A stretch of DNA of 64,000 nt from Stenotrophomonas sp. NA06056 (GCF_013364355.1 NZ_CP054931.1:1240001-1304000), one strand, 5' to 3'; positions 48,812-59,440 are shown, numbered from the stretch's first letter. Numbers and translations are program-made. Notes: generated from the letters alone by a model not told the origin.

Positions 48812-51042
48812 GCGCGCAACCCATAAATCCCAGCGTGCCACCGGACCACGTCACCATCGAGATCGATGGCAAGTCGCTGGTCGTGCCCAAGGGTTCGATG
48901 ATCATCCAGGCCGCCGACAAGGCGGGCATTTCGATTCCGCGCTTCTGCTACCACGAGAAGCTGCCGATCGCTGCCAACTGCCGCATGTGCCTGGTGGACG
49001 TAGAAAAGTCGCCGAAGCCGGCGCCGGCCTGCGCCACGCCGGTGATGGATGGCATGAAGGTCGCCACCCGTAGTGAGAAGGCGCTGAAGTTCCAGCGCTC
49101 GGTGATGGAATTCCTGCTCATCAACCACCCGCTGGATTGCCCGATCTGCGATCAGGGCGGCGAGTGCGAGCTGCAGGACGTATCGCTGGGTTATGGCCGT
49201 TCGGTCAGCCGCTTCAACGAGCGCAAGCGCGTGGTGGCCGACGAGGACATGGGGCCGCTGGTCGCCACCGAGATGACCCGCTGCATCCAGTGCACCCGCT
49301 GCGTCCGCTTCACCGCCGACGTCGCTGGTACCTACGAACTGGGCGGCATGTATCGCGGTGAAAACCTGCAGATCGGCACCTACGACGGCAAGCCGCTGAC
49401 CACCGAGCTTTCGGGCAACGTGGTTGATGTGTGCCCGGTCGGTGCGCTGACCAACAAGGTGTTCCAGTTCCGCGCCCGCCCGTGGGAACTGACCGCACGC
49501 GAGTCGCTGGGCTACCACGACGCGATGGGTTCGAACCTGTTCCTGCACGTCCGTCGCGGCGAAGTGCTGCGTACCGTGCCGCGCGACAACGAAGCCGTGA
49601 ACGAGTGCTGGCTGTCCGATCGTGACCGCTATTCGCACCAGGGCCTGTACAGCGAAGACCGTGCGGTCAAGCCGCTGCGCAAGGTCAATGGCGAGTGGAA
49701 GGAAGTGAGCTGGGCTGAAGGCCTGGCCGCGGCTGCCGAGATCCTCAAGGCCAACCAGGGTGATCACCTGGGCGTGCTGGTGCACCCGTCGACCTCCAAC
49801 GAGGAAGGCGCGCTGCTGGCCCGTCTGGCCAAGGGGCTGGGCTCGAACAACATCGACCACCGCATCAACAACCGCGACTTCTCCGACGCCGCAACCGCCG
49901 ACGTGTTCGGCCTGCCGCTGGCCGAGATCGAAGGCGCCGACCGCATCGTCGTTCTGGGCAGCAACATCCGCCACGAACTGCCGCTGCTGCACGCCCGCCT
50001 GCGCAAGGCGCAGACGACCAATGGCGCGAAGATCCACGTCGTCAACCCGGTCGATTTCGATTTCGCCTTCAGCATCGCCGGCAAGCAGATCGTGGCTCCG
50101 TCGAAGTTCGCCGATGCGCTGGCCAACGCCGAGCTGCGTTCGGCGGTGCAGGGCGGTACCAATACCGTGCTGATCGTCGGTGGCATCGCCGAGAACCACC
50201 CGCAGGCTGCCGCGATCCGCGCCGCTGCGCGTGACTTCGCCGCCGCCACCGGTGCCAAGCTGTGCCGCATTCCGCAGGGCGCCAATGCCGTGGGTCTGAC
50301 TCGCGCCGGCGTGCTGCCGGCCGGCAAGGACGTCGCCGCGATGCTGGCCGATCCGCGCAAGGCTTACGTGGTCTACGGCCTGGAACCGGGCCTGGACTTC
50401 GCCGATGCTCCGGCAGCGCGCAAGGCGCTGGTCGGCGCACAGGTGGTGGCCTTCAGCCAGTTCGCCTGCGCCTCGACCCGCGACGTTGCCGACGTGATCC
50501 TGCCGATTGGTGCGCTGCCGGAAATCGATGCCACCCTGACCAACCTTGATGGTCGCGAGCAGTCGGCCCGTGCCGGCGGCAAGCTGCCGGGCGAAGCCCG
50601 CGAGGGCTGGCGCGTGCTGCGTGCACTGGGCGGCGAAATGGCGCTGGCCGGTTTCGACTTCATCGACCTGGCCGGCCTGCGCGCCAGCCTGGCCCCGGTG
50701 ACGGTTGCCGTTGCTGCCTCGGCGCAGCCGGCGCTGGCGGGCGAAGGCCTGGAAGTGGCTTCGACCGCTGCGATCTACCGCACCGACGCGATGGTCCGCC
50801 GCGCGCCGGCGCTGCAGTCGCATCCGCTCAACAACGCCCCGCGCATCGTGCTGAACGCTGACGATGCCGCGCGCCTGCAGCTGCAGGAAGGGCAGATGGC
50901 CAAGGTCGGCACCGATGCCGGCAAGGCCACCCTGCCGGTGGTGGTCGACGCCCGCGTCGCTGCGGGTTCGGTCTGGATTGAATCGGGCCACGGCGCGACC
51001 GCGCCGCTGGGTGCCGCTCGCGTATCGGTGGTGGCTGCATGA
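48808..51042 (+). CDS. nuoG: NADH-quinone oxidoreductase subunit G
   Basis: A 744-aa Fe-S subunit. The N-terminal ferredoxin domain has [15 protein letters not shown], the next clusters use [14 protein letters not shown] and [10 protein letters not shown], and the rest is a molybdopterin-oxidoreductase-like domain without cofactor. It is shorter than E. coli NuoG (about 908 aa). Start is the ATG overlapping the nuoF stop. Confidence 0.96.
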   Translation: MSAQPINPSVPPDHVTIEIDGKSLVVPKGSMIIQAADKAGISIPRFCYHEKLPIAANCRMCLVDVEKSPKPAPACATPVMDGMKVATRSEKALKFQRSVMEFLLINHPLDCPICDQGGECELQDVSLGYGRSVSRFNERKRVVADEDMGPLVATEMTRCIQCTRCVRFTADVAGTYELGGMYRGENLQIGTYDGKPLTTELSGNVVDVCPVGALTNKVFQFRARPWELTARESLGYHDAMGSNLFLHVRRGEVLRTVPRDNEAVNECWLSDRDRYSHQGLYSEDRAVKPLRKVNGEWKEVSWAEGLAAAAEILKANQGDHLGVLVHPSTSNEEGALLARLAKGLGSNNIDHRINNRDFSDAATADVFGLPLAEIEGADRIVVLGSNIRHELPLLHARLRKAQTTNGAKIHVVNPVDFDFAFSIAGKQIVAPSKFADALANAELRSAVQGGTNTVLIVGGIAENHPQAAAIRAAARDFAAATGAKLCRIPQGANAVGLTRAGVLPAGKDVAAMLADPRKAYVVYGLEPGLDFADAPAARKALVGAQVVAFSQFACASTRDVADVILPIGALPEIDATLTNLDGREQSARAGGKLPGEAREGWRVLRALGGEMALAGFDFIDLAGLRASLAPVTVAVAASAQPALAGEGLEVASTAAIYRTDAMVRRAPALQSHPLNNAPRIVLNADDAARLQLQEGQMAKVGTDAGKATLPVVVDARVAAGSVWIESGHGATAPLGAARVSVVAA

Positions 51043-52133
51043 ACGAATTGCTGTTGAACGCGGTCGACCCGCTGCACCAGTGGCTGCTTGGCCTCGGTGA
51101 TATCGGCGCGCTGATCTGGATCATCCTGAAGATCCTGGTGATCACCGTGCCGGTGATCGTCTCGGTGGCCTTCTACGTGGTCTGGGAACGCAAGCTGATC
51201 GGCTGGATGCATGTCCGCCACGGCCCGATGTATGTGGGCATGGGCATCTTCCAGGCCTTCGCCGACGTCTTCAAGCTGCTGTTCAAGGAAGTCCTGCAGC
51301 CGAGCAGCGCCAACAAGGCGATCTTCCTGCTGGCCCCGCTGATCACCCTGGCCCCGGCCTTCGCGGCCTGGTCGGTGGTGCCCTTCGATTCGCAGATCGT
51401 GCTGTCCAACGCCAACGCCGGCCTGCTGTACCTGCTGGCGATGACCTCGCTGGGCATCTACGGCATCATCCTGGCCGGTTGGGCATCCAACTCGAAGTAC
51501 GCTTTCCTGGGTGCCATGCGCGCCTCGGCGCAGATGATCAGCTACGAAATCGCCATGGGCTTCGCCCTGGTCGGCGTGATGATCGCGGCGGGCAGCCTGA
51601 ACCTGAGCAACATCGTGATGGCGCAGGCCGGCAGCTCCGGCTTCCTGGACTGGTTCCTGCTGCCGCTGTTCCCGTTGTTCGTCATCTACTGGGTGTCGGG
51701 CGTGGCTGAAACCAACCGCGCGCCGTTCGACGTGGTGGAAGGCGAATCGGAAATCGTCGCCGGCCACATGGTCGAGTACTCCGGCGGTGCCTTCGCCCTG
51801 TTCTTCCTGGCCGAATACGCGAACATGATCCTGATCAGCTTCCTGATCTCGATCTTCTTCCTCGGCGGCTGGCTGAGCCCGATCCAGGGCTGGGTCGACT
51901 TCGGCAACGTCTCGCCGCTGGTCGACTGGATCTGGAAGGGCGGTGCACCGTGGCTGTTCGTCAAGGTGTTCTTCTTCGCCAGTGCCTACATCTGGTTCCG
52001 TGCCAGCTTCCCGCGCTTCCGCTATGACCAGATCATGCGCCTGGGCTGGAAGGTCTTCATCCCGCTGGCCATTCTGTGGATTGCGGTTACCGCCGTCATG
52101 GTGTTCTTCGGCGTGATTCAAAAGGGCGTCTAA
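51039..52133 (+). CDS. nuoH: NADH-quinone oxidoreductase subunit H
   Basis: A 364-aa membrane subunit with about eight helices that links the quinone site to the proton pumps. Motifs [20 protein letters not shown] (read as [14 protein letters not shown]) form the acidic funnel. Start overlaps the nuoG stop. Confidence 0.96.
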   Translation: MNELLLNAVDPLHQWLLGLGDIGALIWIILKILVITVPVIVSVAFYVVWERKLIGWMHVRHGPMYVGMGIFQAFADVFKLLFKEVLQPSSANKAIFLLAPLITLAPAFAAWSVVPFDSQIVLSNANAGLLYLLAMTSLGIYGIILAGWASNSKYAFLGAMRASAQMISYEIAMGFALVGVMIAAGSLNLSNIVMAQAGSSGFLDWFLLPLFPLFVIYWVSGVAETNRAPFDVVEGESEIVAGHMVEYSGGAFALFFLAEYANMILISFLISIFFLGGWLSPIQGWVDFGNVSPLVDWIWKGGAPWLFVKVFFFASAYIWFRASFPRFRYDQIMRLGWKVFIPLAILWIAVTAVMVFFGVIQKGV

Positions 52134-52136
52134 GTG

Positions 52137-52625
52137 ATGAACAGGATTACCCATTACTTCAAGAGCCTGCTGCTGCTCGAACTGCTGGCCGGTCTCTGGC
52201 TGACGCTGAAGTACAGCTTCAAGCCGAAGTACACGATGATGTACCCGATGGAGAAGTTCCCGCAGTCGCCGCGCTTCCGTGGCCTGCATGCGCTGCGCCG
52301 TTATCCCAACGGCGAAGAGCGCTGCATTGCCTGCAAGCTGTGTGAGGCGGTCTGCCCGGCACTGGCCATCACCATCGACTCGGCCAAGCGCGAGGACGGC
52401 ACCCGCCGCACCACCCGCTACGACATCGATCTGTTCAAGTGCATCTTCTGCGGCTTCTGTGAAGAAAGCTGCCCGGTGGACTCGATCGTCGAGACCCACA
52501 TCCTCGAGTACCACTTCGAGAATCGTGGCGAAAACATCGTTACCAAGCCGCAGCTGCTGGCCCTGGGCGACCGTCTCGAATCCGAGATCGCCGAGCGTCG
52601 TGCCGCCGATGCCGCTTACCGCTGA
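52137..52625 (+). CDS. nuoI: NADH-quinone oxidoreductase subunit I
   Basis: A 162-aa subunit with two [4Fe-4S] clusters bound by [12 protein letters not shown] and [12 protein letters not shown], passing electrons toward NuoB. The ATG at 52137 is preferred; a GTG lies one codon upstream at 52134. Confidence 0.97.
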   Translation: MNRITHYFKSLLLLELLAGLWLTLKYSFKPKYTMMYPMEKFPQSPRFRGLHALRRYPNGEERCIACKLCEAVCPALAITIDSAKREDGTRRTTRYDIDLFKCIFCGFCEESCPVDSIVETHILEYHFENRGENIVTKPQLLALGDRLESEIAERRAADAAYR

Positions 52626-52634
52626 GGTCGAGAG

Positions 52635-53291
52635 ATGGATTGGGTAAATATCGCTTTCTGGGTGTTCGCCATCGCGGCAACGGTTTCGGCCGGTGCGGTG
52701 ATCAGCGTGCGCAACCCTGTTCACGCCGTGCTCTGCCTGGTGCTGACCTTCTTCTCCATCGCCTGCGTGTGGCTGCTTGTCGGTGCCGAGTTCCTCGGTG
52801 TCGCGCTGGTGCTGGTCTACGTCGGCGCGGTGATGGTGCTGTTCCTGTTCGTGGTGATGATGCTGGACATCGACCCCACGAAGATGCGTGAAGGCTGGGT
52901 GCGCTACCTGCCGGTCGGCCTGATCGTTGCCGTGGCGATGCTGGTGCAGATGCTGATCCTGATCGGCGTGAAGGGCAGGGCGGTCACGCCGTTCCCGGCC
53001 GACAACGCCGCCGCGGTTGCCGCAGACAGCTCCAACGTCACCTGGCTCGCCCGCACGCTGTTCACTGAATACCTGCTGCCGTTCGAGTTCGCTGCCGTCA
53101 TCCTGACCGTGGCCGTGGTGGCCGCGGTAATGCTGACCCTGCGCCGCCGTACCGGTGTGAAGAGCCAGAACCCGGGTGAGCAGACCATGGTCAAGGCGGG
53201 CGACCGCCTGCGCATGGTCAAGATGGGCGCCGAAGTGCCGGTCGTGCACAGCAACAGCAAGCCGGTTGCCGGCGAGGAGACCCAGCCGTGA
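52635..53291 (+). CDS. nuoJ: NADH-quinone oxidoreductase subunit J
   Basis: A 218-aa membrane subunit, five hydrophobic spans, with the motif [17 protein letters not shown] in the third helix (the bulge helix). The C-terminal tail is polar and about 40 residues long. It overlaps nuoK. Confidence 0.94.
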   Translation: MDWVNIAFWVFAIAATVSAGAVISVRNPVHAVLCLVLTFFSIACVWLLVGAEFLGVALVLVYVGAVMVLFLFVVMMLDIDPTKMREGWVRYLPVGLIVAVAMLVQMLILIGVKGRAVTPFPADNAAAVAADSSNVTWLARTLFTEYLLPFEFAAVILTVAVVAAVMLTLRRRTGVKSQNPGEQTMVKAGDRLRMVKMGAEVPVVHSNSKPVAGEETQP

Positions 53292-53593
53292 TTACCCTTG
53301 GCCACATGCTTGCGCTTGGCGCGGTGCTGTTCGCCATCAGCCTGGCCGGCATCTTCCTCAACCGGAAGAACGTCATCGTCCTGCTGATGTCGATCGAACT
53401 GATGCTGCTGTCGGTGAACGTCAATTTCGTCGCGTTCTCGCGTCAGTTGGGTGATCCGTCCGGCCAGCTGTTCGTGTTCTTCATCCTGACCGTCGCCGCA
53501 GCCGAGGCCGCCATCGGCCTGGCGATCCTGGTGACCCTGTTCCGTACACGCCGAACGATCAATGTCGGCGAAGTCGATTCGTTGAAGGGCTGA
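53288..53593 (+). CDS. nuoK: NADH-quinone oxidoreductase subunit K
   Basis: A 101-aa membrane subunit with three helices and conserved glutamates in the second and third ([11 protein letters not shown] and [11 protein letters not shown]), part of the proton path. Start is GTG at 53288 overlapping the nuoJ stop. Confidence 0.95.
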   Translation: MITLGHMLALGAVLFAISLAGIFLNRKNVIVLLMSIELMLLSVNVNFVAFSRQLGDPSGQLFVFFILTVAAAEAAIGLAILVTLFRTRRTINVGEVDSLKG

Positions 53594-53600
53594 TCCACAG

Positions 53601-55760
53601 ATGGAAATCACTCTCTCCAAGAGTCTGTTGATCGCAGTGGTGCTTGCACCGCTGTTCGGCAGCATCATCGCCGGCCTGTTCGGTCGCCAGGTCAAGCGCT
53701 TCGGCGCGCAGACCATCACGATCCTCGGTGTCGCCGTTGCCTGCGGCCTGTCGATGCACACGCTCTACCAGCTGCTGTGGGGCGGTGCGCAGCCGTTCAA
53801 CGAGAACCTGTACACCTTCTTCGAAGTCGGCCAGTACTCGGCCCACGTCGGTTTCATGGTCGACAAGCTGACCGCGATGATGATGGTGGTGGTGACCTTC
53901 GTGTCGCTGCTGGTCCACATCTACACGATCGGCTACATGCAGGACGATCCGGGTTACCAGCGGTTCTTCAGCTACATCTCGCTGTTCACCTTCTCGATGC
54001 TCACCCTGGTGATGAGCAACAACTTCCTGCAGCTGTTCTTCGGCTGGGAAGCAGTGGGCCTGGTGTCGTACCTGCTGATCGGTTTCTGGTTCAAGCGCCC
54101 GACCGCGATCTTCGCCAACATGAAGGCCTTCCTGGTCAACCGCGTTGGTGACTTCGGCTTCCTGCTGGGCATCGCCGGCGTGTTGTGGGTGTTCGGTACC
54201 CTGGACTACTCGCAGGTGTTCTCGCAGGCCGGCATGCTCGCCGACCCGCGCGCCCAGCTGCAGATCTGGGACGGCACCATGTTCGGCATGCAGCTGCTGA
54301 ACGAGCCGGTGATCTGGTCGATCGCCACCGTCATCTGCATCGGCCTGTTCATCGGCGCCATGGGCAAGTCGGCCCAGGTTCCGCTGCACGTGTGGCTGCC
54401 GGATTCGATGGAAGGCCCGACCCCGATCTCGGCACTGATCCACGCCGCGACGATGGTGACCGCCGGTATCTTCATGGTCACCCGCATGTCGCCGCTGTTC
54501 GAGCTGTCGCAGACCGCGCTGAACTTCATCCTGTTCATCGGTGCCACCACCGCGTTCTTCACCGGCCTGATCGGCATCGTGCAGAACGACATCAAGCGCG
54601 TCGTCGCGTACTCCACGCTGTCCCAGCTGGGTTACATGACCGTGGCGCTGGGCGTGTCGGCCTATTCGGCTGCCGTGTTCCACCTGATGACCCACGCCTT
54701 CTTCAAGGCGCTGCTGTTCCTCGGTGCAGGCTCGGTCATCATCGCGATGCACCACGAGCAGGACATGCGCAAGATGGGCGGCCTGCGCAAGTACATGCCG
54801 ATCACCTTCATCACCATGTGGATCGGTACCCTGGCCCTGGTCGGTACGCCGTTCTTCTCCGGCTTCTACTCGAAGGACACCATCATCGAGGCCGCCGAGA
54901 TCCACGCCCACATGCAGGGCAGCTGGGTGGCCACCTATGGCTACTGGGCCGTGCTGGGTGGTGTGCTGGTAACCAGCTTCTACAGCTTCCGCCTGCTGTT
55001 CCTGACCTTCCATGGCAAGGAGCGCTTCCGCGACGCGCATGATGATCATGGTCACGGCCATGATGATCACCATGCTGCCGATGCGCATCATGCCGACGCG
55101 CATGACGACCACGGCCATGGCCACGGTCCGCATGAGCCGCATGAAACGCCGTGGGTGGTGACGCTGCCGCTGATCCTGCTGGCCATCCCGTCGATCGCCA
55201 TCGGTTTCTTCAGCATCGGTCCGATGCTGCACGGCACCGACTGGGCGGGTCACCATGCGCATGCGGCGATCAAGGGCCAGGCCACCACGTTCTTCACCGG
55301 TGTCGTGGACTTCTACGATCCGGCCAAGAACACCGTCGGTTTCCTCAGCGAGCATTTCCACGGTCCGGTCAAGTTCGCGCTGCACGGCATGATGCTGCCG
55401 CCGTTCTGGCTGACCCTGGCAGGCTTCCTGCTGGCTGCGTTGTTCTACCTGTGGAAGCCGGACCTGTCGGGCAAGGCGCGCAAGACCTTCGCCCCGGTGG
55501 TGTCCGTGCTGGAAAACAAGTACGGCTTCGACAAGCTGTGGATCGATGGCTTTGCCGGCGGCAGCGTCAAGCTGGGCAAGGTCTCGCGCTGGATCGACAG
55601 CAACATCGTCGACGGCGTGGTCAATCTCTCGGCACGTGTTGTGGACGTCGCAGCCAGCGTGCTGCGTCGTACCCAATCCGGTTTCCTCTATCACTACGCC
55701 TTCGCGATGATCATCGGCCTGATTGCCCTGCTGGGCGTGCTGATGCATTACCTGCGTTGA
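53601..55760 (+). CDS. nuoL: NADH-quinone oxidoreductase subunit L with histidine-rich loop
   Basis: A 719-aa antiporter-like proton-pumping subunit with the long lateral helix at its C-terminus. The discontinuous-helix lysine and glutamate region is seen in FFGWEAVGLVSYLLIGFW. Between two transmembrane helices, residues 480-514 contain 14 histidines among 35 residues (alternating with Asp and Gly), an insertion not present in E. coli NuoL (613 aa). This may account for part of the extra length and could bind a metal. Confidence 0.95.
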   Translation: MEITLSKSLLIAVVLAPLFGSIIAGLFGRQVKRFGAQTITILGVAVACGLSMHTLYQLLWGGAQPFNENLYTFFEVGQYSAHVGFMVDKLTAMMMVVVTFVSLLVHIYTIGYMQDDPGYQRFFSYISLFTFSMLTLVMSNNFLQLFFGWEAVGLVSYLLIGFWFKRPTAIFANMKAFLVNRVGDFGFLLGIAGVLWVFGTLDYSQVFSQAGMLADPRAQLQIWDGTMFGMQLLNEPVIWSIATVICIGLFIGAMGKSAQVPLHVWLPDSMEGPTPISALIHAATMVTAGIFMVTRMSPLFELSQTALNFILFIGATTAFFTGLIGIVQNDIKRVVAYSTLSQLGYMTVALGVSAYSAAVFHLMTHAFFKALLFLGAGSVIIAMHHEQDMRKMGGLRKYMPITFITMWIGTLALVGTPFFSGFYSKDTIIEAAEIHAHMQGSWVATYGYWAVLGGVLVTSFYSFRLLFLTFHGKERFRDAHDDHGHGHDDHHAADAHHADAHDDHGHGHGPHEPHETPWVVTLPLILLAIPSIAIGFFSIGPMLHGTDWAGHHAHAAIKGQATTFFTGVVDFYDPAKNTVGFLSEHFHGPVKFALHGMMLPPFWLTLAGFLLAALFYLWKPDLSGKARKTFAPVVSVLENKYGFDKLWIDGFAGGSVKLGKVSRWIDSNIVDGVVNLSARVVDVAASVLRRTQSGFLYHYAFAMIIGLIALLGVLMHYLR

Positions 55761-55783
55761 TGACCTGTACGGAATAAGAAGAC

Positions 55784-57292
55784 GTGTCGAACTGGCCTCT
55801 ACTCAGTGTCCTCATCTGGCTGCCGATTCTCGGCGGTGCCCTGATCCTTGCGATTCGTGATGCGCAGACCGCCCGCTGGGCGTCCCTGGGCGTCGCGGTG
55901 CTGACCTTCGTGGCGAGTCTCTCGCTGCTGGGTGGCTACAACCCGGGCATCGACGCACTGCAGTTCGTCGAGACCCACGCTTGGATCCCGACCTACAACA
56001 TCGGCTACAACCTGGGCGTGGACGGCATCGCCGTAGCGCTGATCCTGCTGACCACGCTGGTCAGCGTGCTCGCCCTGATCGGTGCCTGGAGCGCGATCGA
56101 CAAGCGCGTGAACCAGTACGTGGCCGCCTTCCTGATCCTGGAAGGTGTCACTGTCGGTATCTTCTCGGCCACGGACGCGATGCTGTTCTACGTGTTCTTC
56201 GAGGCGATGCTGATCCCGATGTTCCTGATCATCGGTGTCTGGGGCGGCCCGCGCCGCATCTACGCGGCGCTGAAGTTCTTCCTGTACACCTTCCTCGGCT
56301 CGGTGCTGATGCTGGTGGCACTGATCTACCTGTACATGAAGGGCGGCAGCTTCCAGCTGGCCGACCTCTATGCACTGCAGCTGTCGGGCAAGGAGCAGAC
56401 CTGGATCTTCTTCGCCTTCCTGATCGCGTTCGCGGTCAAGGTGCCGATGTTCCCGGTGCACACCTGGCTGCCGGATGCCCACGTGGAAGCGCCGACCGCC
56501 GGTTCGGTGATCCTGGCCGCCATCGCGCTGAAGATCGGTGGTTACGGCTTCCTGCGCTTCAACCTGCCGATCGTCCCCGACGCGTCGCAGGAATGGGCAT
56601 GGCTGGTGATCGCGCTGTCGCTGATCGCGGTGATCTACGTCGGTCTGGTCGCCCTGGTGCAGGACGACATGAAGAAGCTGATCGCCTATTCGTCGATCGC
56701 GCACATGGGCTTCGTCACCCTCGGCACCTTCATCGCCCTGTGGCTGGTGCGTGAAGCCGGCAACGTCGATGCGGCCCGCCTGGGCCTGCAGGGCGCCATG
56801 GTGCAGATGATCTCGCACGGCTTCGTGTCCGGCGCGATGTTCTCCTGCGTCGGTGTGCTGTACGACCGCATGCACAGCCGCCGCATCGCCGATTACGGCG
56901 GCGTGGTCAACGTGATGCCGTGGTTCGCCACTTTCTCCATGCTGTTCTTCATGGCCAACGCGGGCCTGCCGGGTACCAGCGGTTTCGTCGGCGAGTTCAT
57001 GGTCATCCTGGCGGCCTTCCAGCGCAATCCGTGGATCGCGCTGGGCGCAGCCACCACCCTGATCATCGGCGCCGCCTACACCCTGTGGCTGTACAAGCGC
57101 ATCTTCTTCGGCGAAGTGGCCAACAGCCACGTGGCCGAGCTGAAGGACATCAACGGCCGCGAATGGCTGCTGCTGGGCGTCTTCGCCATCGGCGTGCTGG
57201 CCCTGGGTATCTACCCCAAGCCGCTGACCGACCTGATGGAGCCCTCGATCGCAAAGCTGGCGATGCAGATCGCATCCAGCAAGTTGCTGTAA
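55784..57292 (+). CDS. nuoM: NADH-quinone oxidoreductase subunit M
   Basis: A 502-aa antiporter-like proton-pumping subunit. Conserved EAMLIPMFLIIG and PVHTWLPDAHVEAPTAGS identify it. Start is GTG at 55784. Length is typical (E. coli 509 aa). Confidence 0.96.
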   Translation: MSNWPLLSVLIWLPILGGALILAIRDAQTARWASLGVAVLTFVASLSLLGGYNPGIDALQFVETHAWIPTYNIGYNLGVDGIAVALILLTTLVSVLALIGAWSAIDKRVNQYVAAFLILEGVTVGIFSATDAMLFYVFFEAMLIPMFLIIGVWGGPRRIYAALKFFLYTFLGSVLMLVALIYLYMKGGSFQLADLYALQLSGKEQTWIFFAFLIAFAVKVPMFPVHTWLPDAHVEAPTAGSVILAAIALKIGGYGFLRFNLPIVPDASQEWAWLVIALSLIAVIYVGLVALVQDDMKKLIAYSSIAHMGFVTLGTFIALWLVREAGNVDAARLGLQGAMVQMISHGFVSGAMFSCVGVLYDRMHSRRIADYGGVVNVMPWFATFSMLFFMANAGLPGTSGFVGEFMVILAAFQRNPWIALGAATTLIIGAAYTLWLYKRIFFGEVANSHVAELKDINGREWLLLGVFAIGVLALGIYPKPLTDLMEPSIAKLAMQIASSKLL

Positions 57293-57307
57293 TTCCAGGA
57301 TTTGATG

Positions 57308-58768
57308 ATGACCACCTCGCCGCTGCTGCCATTGACCGCCGCTGACCTGCCACCGCTCGCTCCCGAGCTGGTGCTGATCGGCAGCGCCTTCGCCCTGATG
57401 ATCCTCGACCTGTTCGTCAGTGAACGGAACAAGATCGTCACCCACCTGTTCTCGGTCGCTGCACTGGCCGTCGTCCTGTTCATGCTGGCTACCGGCGTGG
57501 GCGGGCAGGGGGAGGTCTTCCATGGCATGTTCGTGCGCGATACCGCCGCGGACGTGATGAAGACCGGGATCGTGCTGCTCAGCGGCCTGACCCTGATCTA
57601 CGGCTGGGGCTACCTGCGCGAGCGCAAGCTGTTCCAGGGCGAGATCCCTGTGCTGATCCTGTTCGGCACCGCCGGCATGATGATCCTGGTCTCCGCCGGC
57701 AGCCTGCTGATGGTGTACCTGGGCCTGGAACTGCTGGCCCTGTGCTCCTATGCGCTGGTCGCCAGCAACCGCGAGAACGGCCTGGCCTCGGAAGCGGCGA
57801 TGAAGTACATCGTCCTCGGCTCGCTGGCTTCGGGCCTGCTGCTGTACGGCATGTCGCTGATCTACGGCGCTACCGGCAGCCTGCACCTGGATGCCATCCA
57901 GGCCGCCATCCCGCACTCGGAAGAGCGCGTGCTGCTGATCACCGGCGCGGTCTTCATGATCGCCGGCGTTGCCTTCAAGCTGGGTGCCGCACCATTCCAC
58001 ATGTGGCTGCCCGACGTGTACCAGGGCGCTCCGGCACCGATCGCACTGTTCATCAGCTCGGCACCGAAGCTGGCCGCGTTCGGCATGGCCTACCGCCTGC
58101 TGGAAATGGGCGTGGGTCCGCTGTCCACCGAACTGCAGCTGCTGATCGCCGGCCTGGCCGCGGTCTCGCTGGTGATCGGCAACCTGATGGCCATCGCGCA
58201 GAGCAACCTCAAGCGCATGCTGGCGTTCTCCACGGTCTCGCACATCGGCTTCCTGCTGATGGGCATCGCCGGTGGCGGTTCGCAGGGCTATGCGGCTGCG
58301 CTGTTCTACGCCCTGGCCTACGCCATCATGTCTACCGCCGCCTTCGGTGCAATCATCGCGCTGTCGCGTGCGGGCTTTGAGGCCGAGAACATCGAGGACT
58401 TCAAGGGTCTGAACGCCCGCAACCCGTGGATGGCCGGCCTGGTGCTGTGCATCATGGCGTCGCTGGCGGGCATCCCGCCGTTCCTCGGCTTCTGGACCAA
58501 GCTGGCCGTGCTCGGCGCTGCGATCAACGGCGGCCTGCTGTGGCTGGCGATCCTGGGTGTGCTGTGCGCCGTGGTCGGCTGCTTCTACTACCTGCGTGTC
58601 ATCAAGGTCATGTACTTCGATGAACCGGTGGGCGAGGCGATGCCGCGCAGCAACGATCGCGTGCTGGGCGTGGTGCTGGGCGTGAATGCACTGGCACTGC
58701 TGGCGCTGGGCCTGTCCTGGAACCCGATCATGCTGTGGTGCCAGCAGGCCTTTGCGCATCTTGCATAA
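57308..58768 (+). CDS. nuoN: NADH-quinone oxidoreductase subunit N
   Basis: A 486-aa antiporter-like subunit closing the operon. Conserved segments GLELLALCSYAL and FKLGAAPFHMWLPDVYQGAP. The ATG at 57308 is my choice, with AGGA eight bases before; the ATG at 57305 is also possible. The stop is 31 bases before the -35-like TTGACA of the tRNA-fMet promoter. Confidence 0.95.
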   Translation: MTTSPLLPLTAADLPPLAPELVLIGSAFALMILDLFVSERNKIVTHLFSVAALAVVLFMLATGVGGQGEVFHGMFVRDTAADVMKTGIVLLSGLTLIYGWGYLRERKLFQGEIPVLILFGTAGMMILVSAGSLLMVYLGLELLALCSYALVASNRENGLASEAAMKYIVLGSLASGLLLYGMSLIYGATGSLHLDAIQAAIPHSEERVLLITGAVFMIAGVAFKLGAAPFHMWLPDVYQGAPAPIALFISSAPKLAAFGMAYRLLEMGVGPLSTELQLLIAGLAAVSLVIGNLMAIAQSNLKRMLAFSTVSHIGFLLMGIAGGGSQGYAAALFYALAYAIMSTAAFGAIIALSRAGFEAENIEDFKGLNARNPWMAGLVLCIMASLAGIPPFLGFWTKLAVLGAAINGGLLWLAILGVLCAVVGCFYYLRVIKVMYFDEPVGEAMPRSNDRVLGVVLGVNALALLALGLSWNPIMLWCQQAFAHLA

Positions 58769-58771
58769 AAG

Positions 58772-58800
58772 TTGACACAAAGCTGCGCGATTCGTGTAAT
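58772..58800 (+). promoter_or_regulatory. Strong sigma-70 promoter of the tRNA-fMet genes
   Basis: TTGACA (perfect consensus) at 58772-58777, a 17-base spacer and TGTAAT (five of six) at 58795-58800. It lies right after nuoN and drives two initiator tRNA genes and possibly the genes beyond. Confidence 0.8.
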
Positions 58801-58895
58801 ATGCGCAGCCTGAGTTGTCACTGCAGCGGTTCAGCCAGAACATCGTTGCGGTAGCCCTCCTCGAAAGAGCAGGGCAGCAGTTCAAACACTTCCGG

Positions 58896-58972
58896 TGCGG
58901 GGTGGAGCAGTCTGGCAGCTCGTCGGGCTCATAACCCGAAGGTCGCAGGTTCAAATCCTGCCCCCGCTACCA
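58896..58972 (+). tRNA. tRNA-fMet (initiator, anticodon CAT), copy 1
   Basis: A 77-base initiator tRNA. The anticodon stem has three G:C pairs (GGG ... CCC), position 1 (T) is not paired with position 72 (T), and CCA is encoded. These are the marks of the initiator class. Confidence 0.96.
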
Positions 58973-59056
58973 ACACATCGAATCGGCGCCAACCAATTCG
59001 ATGAATGAGGAAAAGCTTGCAGGTTTTGAAGTTATCCCTCATAATTCCGCTTCTGA

Positions 59057-59133
59057 TGCGGGGTGGAGCAGTCTGGCAGCTCGTCGGGCTCATAACCCGA
59101 AGGTCGCAGGTTCAAATCCTGCCCCCGCTACCA
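59057..59133 (+). tRNA. tRNA-fMet (initiator, anticodon CAT), copy 2
   Basis: Identical in all 77 positions to copy 1, 84 bases further on. Same marks: three G:C pairs in the anticodon stem, unpaired T1 and T72, encoded CCA. Confidence 0.96.
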
Positions 59134-59144
59134 AGTAAAGAATG

Positions 59145-59176
59145 CGCCTTCGAAGCTTTGTTTCGAGGGCGTTTTT
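59145..59176 (+). terminator. Intrinsic terminator after the second tRNA-fMet
   Basis: CGCCTTCGAA pairs with TTCGAGGGCG (one G:T) across a 7-base loop and is followed by TTTTTC. It should end the tRNA transcript and isolate rimP expression. Confidence 0.85.
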
Positions 59177-59258
59177 CTTTGTGGTGCTGGTCGATCCGCT
59201 GGGCATGCCCGGCCTGGCCTCACGCCGCGCAGCGGTCGCTTTGCGCCGGCCCGCAGCC

Positions 59259-59287
59259 TTGCACCAGAGCGGTGCAGGGGCTATCAT
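59259..59287 (+). promoter_or_regulatory. Candidate promoter of rimP-nusA-infB
   Basis: TTGCAC at 59259-59264 and TATCAT at 59282-59287 with a 17-base spacer, located after the tRNA terminator. Confidence 0.5.
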
Positions 59288-59299
59288 CAGCGGCCTAGA

Positions 59300-59440
59300 A
59301 GTACCCCTGACGGCGGCGCTCCCCAACGGAGAACCACCCGGAAGGAGGGCCGCAACACGCTTGTTCAGCGCGTTGCAACCGGAATCCAGTCACCGGAGTC
59401 TTTCCGGAAAAGGGGCCCAGCGGGCCCTTCGTCGTTTTCG
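59300..59440 (+). other. Structured rimP leader with attenuator-like hairpin
   Basis: A 200-base leader before rimP. It holds a stem at 59352-59376 (GCAACACGCT with AGCGCGTTGC, nine of ten pairs), a CCGGA/TCCGG stem region (59378-59408), and GGGCCC/GGGCCC at 59413-59427 followed closely by TTTT (59434-59437). The last resembles an intrinsic terminator. Leaders of rimP operons are known attenuation sites in gammaproteobacteria and nusA is known to regulate its own operon in E. coli, so autoregulation is likely. The exact class is inferred. Confidence 0.5.

Noticed and set aside
55799..58954. A 1051-codon open frame on the minus strand opposite nuoM-nuoN
   Set aside because: It is the antisense shadow of two certain genes in GC-rich DNA; the translation is full of His, Gln and Asp with no domain, and no ribosome-binding site.
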